Of a stretch of 38,780 bases of DNA, positions 31,019 to 38,780 are shown in pieces. The position numbers were made by a program, and so were the translations under genes. A model generated the notes under the pieces. It made no database searches and had not been told where the DNA came from. It was given only the letters and a program-made list of their open reading frames with translations. The first letter of the stretch is position 1, and each line of letters starts with the position of its first letter. The stretch is from contig JBNGIQ010009312.1 of NCBI GenBank assembly GCA_049999765.1, positions 194,003 to 232,782 of the forward strand, in the 5' to 3' direction. The stretch is from Phaeoceros laevis (taxonomy: Eukaryota > Anthocerotophyta > Anthocerotopsida > Notothyladales).

Positions 31019-31310
31019 TCCTCTTGTGAAAATTGCACTAACGGGCTTGTGAAAGTGCACGAAAATGACGTGAGCAGCAGACCCATCTATGTTTCCCGCT
31101 TCCCCGGCTACAAAGTAGTGTGGGAACTAGGAAAGATTTAAGTACGGCCTAGTGAAAGTGCAACGCGAACCGAAAAAAAGACGAGGCACCCAGACCAAAT
31201 GAATCGTTTCAGTTCAAGTTGAGCTCGATTTACTGACCTCAACCATTAGACAGCGTGATGGCCAAACTCCTCGGAGAGGCAACTAACAACTGCCACATTG
31301 ACGACTACGC

Positions 31311-34300
31311 CTACACCTTAAGCATCTCAACCAAGTGGCTGACTAGTGAATCGTGTCCCAACTCATCAACAGGTGGTCTTACGACTGGAGATTGCTGCTG
31401 CCATATCGATGGGGCATTTCCAAGGTCGTCGATCTTGAATTGACTCGCTGTTGATGCAAGGGAATACTCGTTGCCGCCTGCCAATGGATGCGAATACAGA
31501 CCATTCAAACCATTTCTGGGTTGCTGCTGCTGGTGATCGCTGAAAGGCATTTGTGCCTGCTCATACAGACCGAAGCAACCATTATTCTGATGAGGTTTGG
31601 CAGACGCCGACTCACTCCAGCAGCCAGCTTCTCCATACGAGTAGTCACAGCTCACATGGTTGGTTGCAGATGTACCCTGCCCCAAAGTACCACCACTGTA
31701 GCCAGAAGTCAAACCTAGACTTCTAATGGATTCAGTCAGTGCAGATTTTGAAATAGAATTGCTGGCCCAGTTTCCACCATTGTAACCATTCCTCCCACTC
31801 ACTGCAAATGAAGACGAATCCGCCAGCGCCGATATTCCATTGCTGAACACTTGAGAAAGTGCCGCAGAGCTTGAGTTCAGTTTTGGAGCTATGTCAGATG
31901 AGTAGAACGACGAAGATCCTACAGCCAATCCCTGAGTTCCCCATATCCGATGCAGATGTGTTGTGTTGAAACCAGCAGACTCTGTGGAATCCATGGACTC
32001 TGTCATACGGGCAATAGCTTGCTCATCAATCCGCCCATCATTCAACACGGCTGCTGTTACACTGGTCACTGTGGAGACAGTTGGTTCACTGAATAAGCTA
32101 GATGTATGAGATCCATTGTCCTGTGGAGAATGCTCAGATTGGCTATCGAAAAATCCAGAACCTGAAATACTCCTGCTGATGTTGTCTTTCACCTGAGGTG
32201 TGAAAGGCTGAACATTACCCATATCATTAGGAGACCTCCCATAGGGGACTTCCAACTTCAATGATGATGGCCTGGGGAATGCTGATGAAAAAGGGGAAAA
32301 GTTATCAGAGTAAGGCTCAGCAGCTCTGAACACATCCTTCTTCGGCACTTGCAATGCAGATGATGCCGGTTTGACTGCTTCTCTTGCAAAACCCTGTCTG
32401 CCATTGACTGACGCACGCAGCCCCTCCTTGGGAGACATGTAAGCATTCTCAGATCCTATTCGGGCATTGTACCTTGATAAGTCTGAAATGCATTCCCCTC
32501 CAGCAAACTGATTAGGACTTTGAAAATCCAGATTTTTCGAATGTGATGGCCAAACAGTACTTCTGCTACTACTACTATGTAGCTGACCATCCCAAGAGGA
32601 AGCATTGCTTCCAGGACAAGAAGCCCCAAACATAGAACCACTTCTGGAAGCCAGTACTGGAATCTGTGCGGGGGGTGTGGGATTCTGTGGCAACATGGCA
32701 ACACCTCTTACGTCGCCTCTGCCTCCAGATCTCAAGTGTTCGACGGCAGCATGCACATCTCCAGCTTTACTTATGACAGATGACTCTATTTGATCCTGCA
32801 CAACACAGAGGCCAGAGTGACCTAAAAAATTTCTTGAAGCCCTCCTCCAGCCATCCCATCATAGTGACATGTTTCAATCAGATAAGACCATCAATCTCAC
32901 CTGGGTAAAGTCTTTCGATTTCCGTAATTCATCCAGTTGCTTCAGCTCAAGTCTTATATCCTGAAAAAGAAGAAAGGACGGACATGAGCACAGGCCAACT
33001 GCCATAATACCAAGAGATGTGACTGAGAGGAAACGATGACAAACAACCTAAGAAGACACTTACCATAGGTTGACCCGGCCCCGAGGGTGTGTTGGCATGA
33101 ATTTTTGAACCATTTCTGAGAAGCCAGTCCAGACAATGGTGCAGATCAACCCCATTCACTCGCACCGAAAGAAGCGATTGCCAGGGCGCAAAACCAAGGC
33201 TGCACAAATCAGCAAGCTGGTGATCAATCTGTGATGCACATGGACTTTGTAAAGGCTATTGAACGTATGCCATGAAGGTGTTAAACAAATATCGATGAAA
33301 AACTATGGTGGAAAACGACTTACTTCTCCAGCTGCTTCACTACTAAGGCCGACTTTCTCTCTGTGATTGCTGTCAGACAACTTTGACTCCATGGCCGAAC
33401 AGGTAAATGTCCATTGGCATCGACATGATTTGGGACAACAATTTTGACTTGTTGACTTTCATGAATAGGTCTGCTGGTTCGCTCCTCATCTAGCTTTGAA
33501 GATGCCTGGGCAGCTGCTAGAAGTGCTTCCCGCTTTTCACGAAGCCTTGCTGCAGCTCTTTGTACATGTTTCTTCTCGTTTTTGGTTCGAGCTCTGCAGC
33601 AAGTGATATACATCTCAGGTGCAAGCAGTGCGTTAAAGGCAGCATTGTCATACTTCAGATTGTTCTGGATCCAGCAATTCCTAATACATCCTGCTGTGGA
33701 TGAGACACGAAAAAACCCATTCGTTTCATAGCGATACCTTTTCCGCCTCTCTTCCAGCTCCATTTCTTCAGCTTCTAAGCTTGCTAAATCTGCCAACACA
33801 GGCTGGGCAATTGGTTGGCTAGGCTGTGGCTGTTGCAAGGGTGAGGAAAAATTTTCTGGTCGAGTAGCTGGTTGTGCCGGTGGAGGTCGGATATCAAGGG
33901 GTACTGCTGGAATCTCGTCCTTTTGCTGTTTCATGTGAACAAACAAACCATAAGTCACCATGACATACCTGACACACTCTCAGACAGCCGTATTGCCAAC
34001 CTAAACACGTACTCCTTGGGCTGAAAATATCTCCCCATTGCGTGGACGCCCTGATGTCCATGCATTTGCAACTGGTGGAGTGACACCATATTTTGAACCG
34101 GCGAGAGCTTCCTTGAAATCTCTGGATGGGGTTGAACTCTGGTGTGAAGAAACAGAATCTTCACTATCTGACGTGTCAGTCGAACCACTATCGGAGCACT
34201 TTTCTGAAAAGCTTGCGGGCGAAGTGTTTCCATTGGGAGATCCGACCTTAGAGTTCTGGATTCTTCCACCTGCAGAAGTACCTTGAATCTCACCAACGCT

Positions 34301-35548
34301 ACTGCTCACTGCACAGCTCTTGTCTGTAGGAAAAGTTGAAGCCCTGTTCAGAACTTGTGCCTTAGCTGGAGCCATAGATGCTTTACTCTCCTCTACCTCT
34401 GGTGACTTTTCTTCCTCTGATTTCAGGGATTTTGATCTGGAAACAACAGCTTGCTTCTTTGAGGCAGTTGGTATCGCTGGTTGAGGAGCTGACTCAGGCA
34501 TTTTTGCTTTCCTTCGTTTCTTGCTGCAGCACAAAACAGACATCCATCAACATTCTTTAACCCAGATGGAACTGAATGGCCTACCAATACTGGAGCATCA
34601 TCAGAAGCCTAAGATTAGTGTGAGCCTAGTAACACACCTACTATCATTGCGGGCGTGGATGGGGTGTGACTTAGTGACCTGCAGGACAAGTCACAACCAT
34701 GAGTTGAGAGACTTCCAGCGGACCCAACCTCAGTGGACCAACTGAGAGGGTACGTGTAGCAGCAAAAGGAGTACATCCGGCAGTCCCTTGTGGGTGAACA
34801 TCTACAGGTTTTTGTTTCCTTCATGCCCAAGAATAGAAGGTTACAAGCGGTAAGTTGTGTTCTCAGAGGTCCCACAACTTCCTACTTGGAACCGTAGTCA
34901 AGCGACAACATCAGGAAGACCTACAGAGCACTGGGATGCAGAGCTGTAAAGCCTTACCCTGCCTGGGCATGGTTTATCCCACTTCGAACCCTTTCCACAG
35001 CCTCGAGGACACTGAAACCCAGTCTTCCGCTGCCTGCAGCAAACCAAGAGCCAAATGTGAAGAATCTAAACCTAGAAAGCAAGGAGCTTTTGAGCTGAGG
35101 CCCCTTGCTCACAGCTCGGGGATAGTATGACTTGGCCAGGCGTATCACCATGCATTCCCCACATCCATAGGCCAATTGCAAGACTGACATACCACCATCC
35201 CCTAACGACGATTCCGAGTTCAAAGGAGGTCCATAAGAAGAAAGCTTGAGCTTATTTGTCCGCAGTCACAGACACTCAGATCGTGCCAACCAACACGCTC
35301 AGATCGTAACTCCACAAGCTCATGCCAATGCCATACTGGTAAGCAGCAAGAGCGTACTTGTCCAGCCGTATGCTTTTCAAATACGCCTCGATGCAGCTCT
35401 GATGATATATCTCCGGGCTAGGACAGCCCTCGAAGGTGCAGTTGATGGCATTGAGTTCATCCTGCGTGCTGTCGCAGGGCTCGCCGCAATACTCGCAACT
35501 GCCCTCCAGCTCATGCAGAGATGGGCAGGCTGCGGTAGCTGGAGCCAT
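31311..35548 (-). CDS. Cys-rich zinc-finger and UBA-like domain protein, about 1,020 aa, 8-9 exons
   Basis: ATG at 35548. Hand-spliced exons: 35548-35358, 35033-34958, 34678-34638, 34523-34013, about 33925-33324, 33228-33064, 32960-32901 and 32795-31311. Exons 1-3 encode a Cys/His array (CEYCGEPC, CTFEGC, IYHQSC, CPRGCGKG, PCPGR, SHPIH) resembling a RING/PHD-like zinc module, followed by a basic KKRRKAK. Next come a Ser-rich linker, IPAVPLDIRPPP, and a long Arg/Glu helix with NGFFRVSSTAGCIRN and LLAPEMYITC. A UBA-like fold follows (LADLCSLGFAPWQS ... LDWLLRNG), a second weaker one (DQIESSVISKAGDVHAAVEH), and a Ser/Asn/Gly/Gln-rich tail of about 450 residues. The frame must shift inside exon 5 before the UBA exon, so a small intron (about 33400-33460) or an indel exists. 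It resembles an uncharacterised conserved plant family; a ubiquitin-related nuclear role is inference. Confidence 0.75.
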
Positions 35549-36640
35549 TGCGCTTGTACTTGCCACTACAGCAGAATTCTCCGAGGGCTTCCAAGGCAGT
35601 AACAGAATTGGCAGCAAGATCAGGTGTAGCAATGGAGCATCAAGAATTGCTCAGGGTCCACTGTGCAGCGGAGTTGGAGCTGTGCTGGCTCACTTCTACC
35701 TTAGCTGTTACAGTGTTTCTGCCAGATTTGAGAAATGCAGGTGCGCACAGGCTCTGGACATGCAACAAAACCTATGAGCAACTAAACCCAAGGAATGGAG
35801 GATAACAAGTCAAATATGGCCTCACAACTTGGTTCTTCATATCTGTAGGGGTTCGTGCGCCATATCTGTTGCTGCAGCGGCAATGCAATCTGGGGTTTAG
35901 GTTTTACAGTTAACCACAGTGGGTTAAGTTAGGCCCACATGAGTCCTTACAAAATTTGGCGCTGTCAGAAGTGAAGGGTAAGTCCGACTACCGGGTTCAG
36001 GTAAAAGTGTAGTTCCGCCAATGTTGAACCTTGGAAGAACCACTCCCACTACTACCCTAGAGTCTAGATCGGATTTAACAATTCCTTAACCAGAGCATGC
36101 ACAAGCAGCCGAGAGTAAAGCATAACCAGAAGATATGAAACTACGTACAGTTGCCTAGCACATAAGGTTGAAACCTATGCCCCCCACCGGCCCCAACTGG
36201 TTGTGTATAAGTAGCACTATTTAGTTAGGGCCGCACAAAGATCACGAAGTAGAGCAAAGAACTCCTTCGTGTATAACATTGCTTAGCTAGAGCGTCCACA
36301 ACAAGGAAGCATGTGACTGGGAATGCAACAAGAGTTTCCACCTTAGAAATCACTCTTTTATCCAAAGATTTTATAAAAAAGATGTTTGCTATGAAGGAAT
36401 CCACAAGTAGAGTAAGTGCCTTCTCCAATACTAATGCATCATCGACAAAAGTCACATATGAAGTAGCGGCAACATTTGTAGAAGCAAAACTACAAGCACA
36501 GTTGACCACCAAAATCATTGAGCAACTAACAGATGCTCGTCGGGCTACTTTAGGCCTTGTCTTCGACTTTGTTCATGTATACACCTCGTGGTTGCAAAAT
36601 CTCGGCATCGTAGCTTAAGGTAGCTTAAGTTTCTACACAA
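35549..36640. other. intergenic region without supported genes
   Basis: Includes the probable promoter of the zinc-finger/UBA gene at the left. A frame of about 100 codons exists on each strand at 36225-36618, but neither starts with a convincing context nor shows a domain. From about 36200 rightwards the sequence becomes AT-rich. Confidence 0.5.
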
Positions 36641-37041
36641 ACTTATAGTCATCATTTTCCCTAATTTTTTGGATGAATTGTCACTTTTTTTTACCCTAAC
36701 TTTTTAAGCACGTAGTAATCATCATTCAATCTCGTAATCTAAAAAAACTTAATTTAACCCCTTCGTGATTTGGTCAAACTTATCCATTTTAGGTCCAAAA
36801 TAAATTACTTTTGCTCTTTTTATTTAATGGTGTGATCCTACTTCAAAGAGCCTTCTACCATATGGCTTTTTTGGATGGATAAATAAGGAATAGGATATTG
36901 AGTAAGACTATGTTTTAGAGGTTGTCAAATATTCCATAAGCTTCATGTGGTTAGTGTTCAAATCAAACTTTTCTTATACTTTCCATGGTTGATTCTCAAA
37001 CATATATCGAACTTGTTGACAAATAGCCATATACTTCGGTA

Positions 37042-37170
37042 CTAAGCTTTATTCAATGGAATTTTGTCACATTCTTTTTCAGTTGTTGTCATCATCTTTT
37101 ACAATTTTGATCATTTAGTAGCATATGATACATGGTTGGAAAGGTCCAAATTGATTACATGGTTGGAAAA
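37042..37170 (+). repeat. direct repeat copy 1 (partner at 38465)
   Basis: Shares CAATGGAATTTTG, AGTTGTTGTCA, and the long run TTTTACAATTTTGATCATTT plus AGTAGCATAT with 38465-38590, in the same orientation, with small indels. It may be part of a terminal or subterminal repeat of a decayed element. Confidence 0.75.
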
Positions 37171-37249
37171 GTTGAAAGTTGCATGAAAATGTGTTCCATA
37201 CTAAGCTTCAGGGTTTCGAGGAAATTAAGTTTGGGCCAAAGAAACACGT

Positions 37250-37349
37250 NNNNNNNNNNNNNNNNNNNNNNNNNNNNNNNNNNNNNNNNNNNNNNNNNNN
37301 NNNNNNNNNNNNNNNNNNNNNNNNNNNNNNNNNNNNNNNNNNNNNNNNN
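37250..37349. other. assembly gap (100 N)
   Basis: Placeholder-sized run of N within the AT-rich repeat region. Confidence 0.95.
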
Positions 37350-37477
37350 GTACCGGACGTGCGTTCCGTAAACGCACCGATGACGTTCCCAATACGGTTT
37401 GAAAAAAACTTATTTCAAGTTATTTGTTAAACAAATAACTAACAAGCGAATGCTTAAAAACGAAAGTTAGCTAGTTA

Positions 37478-37500
37478 CTAACACGAGGACTTCGTGTTAG
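37478..37500. repeat. inverted repeat, 9-bp stem
   Basis: CTAACACGA (37478-37486) and TCGTGTTAG (37492-37500) flank a 5-base loop. Confidence 0.75.
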
Positions 37501-37569
37501 CGGTGTAATGCCGCGAGTAACGCAAAAATGCCGTTTGGCAAAGTGAAGGTGGTGACTATGCTGCGACTA

Positions 37570-37590
37570 TGAATGAATGAATGAATGAAT
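37570..37590. repeat. (GAAT)n microsatellite
   Basis: Five consecutive ATGA/GAAT units. Confidence 0.85.
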
Positions 37591-37672
37591 TCAACGATAT
37601 GGGCGTTGGCCAACCATGCGCCGAGTCAACCGCGGCCCCCGACTCATTCTAAGGACTCTTTTTGTAGAAACT

Positions 37673-37710
37673 AACTAGCTAACTAGCTAACTAGCTAACT
37701 AGCTAACTAT
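37673..37710. repeat. (AACTAGCT)n tandem repeat
   Basis: Four perfect 8-bp units followed by a partial unit. Each contains AGCT and the palindromic core CTAG. Confidence 0.85.
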
Positions 37711-38191
37711 TTTTGTACCTCTCTCTCGATTTACCTAGGAGCTCTTCCACCCTCCCACTACTGGTAAGAGAGTTCGTGTTAACTCCCTTAATCCTACCCA
37801 GGGGCCTGGTCACCCTCTACCATTGGTAGGAGGTTCAGGGCAGCCTTGGGTAAGCTAGGGGAGGAGCGCCCTAGCTACGGAGAGTGCAGGCATGTAAGGC
37901 CGTCTGCTCAAGGTGTGAGCCGGAAGGCCCTGACCCCGGGCCTTACACAGAGTGAGGGTAGTGCAGGTGTTGGTCCTTCTTGACCTGCCACTATCCCACA
38001 TGAGCATTTGGCATTTGCTGGTATTATACATGCAGAAGGTGGGGCAGGAAGGCCTGTGTTTCAGCTTGTACAAGCAGCTGTATTCATGATCAGGGATTGT
38101 GGAATGAGGATAACGTGAAGGTGAAGCAGTACTGGGCAGTTGACTCCCAGACGTGAATTCGACATGTGGTCAGCTGGTCGACTATGCTGCG

Positions 38192-38211
38192 AGCCAGCCG
38201 ATCGGCTGGCT
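38192..38211. repeat. perfect 20-bp palindrome with neighbouring partial copy
   Basis: AGCCAGCCGATCGGCTGGCT is its own reverse complement. The left half, with flanking CGAGCCAGCCGATCG, recurs at about 38225-38239. The word CTGCGACTATG occurs here and at about 37560. Confidence 0.85.
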
Positions 38212-38411
38212 GCGACTATGCCTGCGAGCCAGCCGATCGCAAAGCCGCGTCGCAAGCATAGATGCTGGGCAGGTCGCGTCGCAGGCATAGCCGGGGCCTA
38301 GTTGCAAGGCAGGTCGCGATCAGACGTGATTTGTGGGAATGGCAAGTTCAAGGGAATGGGAACTTCCTCGTTCCCGTTCCCTAATAGAGAATGTTTCCCG
38401 AAAAACAAAAA

Positions 38412-38438
38412 ACGCGTTCCCAATGGACGGGAACGCGT
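38412..38438. repeat. inverted repeat, 10-bp stem
   Basis: ACGCGTTCCC and GGGAACGCGT flank a 7-base loop, within a stretch repeating GGGAAC/GTTCCC words (38335-38455). Confidence 0.8.
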
Positions 38439-38464
38439 CCGGACGGGAACAGGCAGAAACCCTG

Positions 38465-38590
38465 CTAAGCTTTAGTCAATGGAATTTTGCCCCATTTAGT
38501 TGTTGTCACATCTTTTACAATTTTGATCATTTAGTAGCATATAAGATATCTAATATGGTTGAAAAGGTCCAAAGTTGCACGAAAAAAATG
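38465..38590 (+). repeat. direct repeat copy 2 (partner at 37042)
   Basis: Begins CTAAGCTTTAGTCAATGG and aligns with copy 1 over about 120 bp, in the same orientation. Confidence 0.75.
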
Positions 38591-38686
38591 AAAACGCAAT
38601 ACGAACATAGGTTACATTTGTCACTCACATACGTAAATATATGAAAAATTTAAATATAATTTTCCTCACCACTCAGGCAGAGCGAG

Positions 38687-38746
38687 AGCGGGGGTCGAAC
38701 CAAAGACTAATTCCTTACTATAGCAACAACCACTCGCGTACCCGCT
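38687..38746 (-). repeat. tRNA-like unit with Pol III boxes (SINE head or tRNA relic)
   Basis: On the minus strand, a box A-like TACGCGAGTGG (38740-38730) is followed 28 bases later by a perfect box B, GGTTCGACCCC (38701-38691). The ends AGCGGG and CCCGCT can pair like an acceptor stem. At 60 nt it is shorter than a functional tRNA and the anticodon arm is not convincing, so I call it a tRNA-derived element, not a tRNA gene. Confidence 0.4.
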
Positions 38747-38780
38747 TGCATGTTGGTAGACGAGTAGCAATGCTATATAA

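Larger units (their letters stand above)
29893..31310. other. intergenic region with hairpins and minisatellite
   Basis: Contains the eIF5 3' UTR (to about 30060), a GATA run (about 30310-30325), two copies of a hairpin unit, a degenerate minisatellite and a 10-N gap. No coding region is supported. Confidence 0.6.
36641..38686. other. AT-rich, repeat- and hairpin-rich region, probable non-autonomous element remnants
   Basis: Holds two copies of a roughly 120-bp direct repeat (37042-37170 and 38465-38590), microsatellites, several perfect inverted repeats and a 100-N gap (37250-37349). No credible coding frame. Composition differs from the gene-rich part to the left. Confidence 0.55.

Noticed and set aside
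36225-36618. Opposing frames of about 100 codons in AT-rich DNA
   Set aside because: No ATG in a good context on the plus strand, no recognisable domain, and the frames overlap each other antisense.
37570-37710. Possible CRISPR-like array from short regular repeats
   Set aside because: The units are 4- and 8-bp microsatellites without spacers, in a eukaryotic genome.
38687-38746. Functional tRNA gene on the minus strand
   Set aside because: Only about 60 nt long, with an imperfect T-arm and no convincing anticodon arm.

Overview
The window looks like nuclear DNA of a seed-free land plant, and I lean towards a hornwort. Genes carry canonical GT-AG introns of roughly 80-130 bp and are densely packed. 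The proteins are plant-type: an SCPL51-like carboxypeptidase, a patatin-like lipase, a plastid-type alpha/beta hydrolase, eIF5, and an RNA-editing PPR protein of the variant DYW class I associate with hornworts, lycophytes and ferns. The species assignment is inference. Four runs of N (18162-18261, 24907-25306, 30890-30899, 37250-37349) are assembly gaps.

Left third (1-9.8 kb): two decayed LTR retrotransposons lie side by side. First is the 3' half of a Ty3/gypsy element (+). Its pol contains a complete cytosine-5 DNA methyltransferase domain between protease and reverse transcriptase, and a PHD finger after the integrase, so one element carries a DNA-methylation writer and a chromatin-reader-like module. 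It has three in-frame stops and about four frameshifts. Second is a Ty1/copia element (-), nearly open from gag to RT but cut off before the RNase H end, with its primer-binding site and 5' LTR on the right. Gypsy may have inserted into copia. Most stops fit C-to-T changes in CG or CHG contexts.

Middle (9.8-22 kb): a possible orphan exon, an unrecognised acidic/coiled-coil gene, and a small secreted protein gene. Then come four serine-hydrolase genes: a membrane-anchored alpha/beta hydrolase (-), a ten-exon plastid-type alpha/beta hydrolase (+), an SCPL51-like serine carboxypeptidase (-, about 14 exons) and a patatin-like acyl hydrolase (-). The plastid hydrolase and the carboxypeptidase converge with 81 bp between stop codons.

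Right (22-38.8 kb): a broken DYW:KP-type PPR gene, the 3' end of a coiled-coil gene emerging from a gap, a weak gene candidate, eIF5 with a telo-box and likely leader intron, and an eight- or nine-exon Cys-rich zinc-finger/UBA-like gene (-). The last 3 kb is AT-rich, repeat- and hairpin-rich DNA with a tRNA-like box A/box B unit, probably remnants of non-autonomous elements. The host genes do not form one pathway. The most unusual content is the methyltransferase/PHD retrotransposon and the PPR pseudogene.
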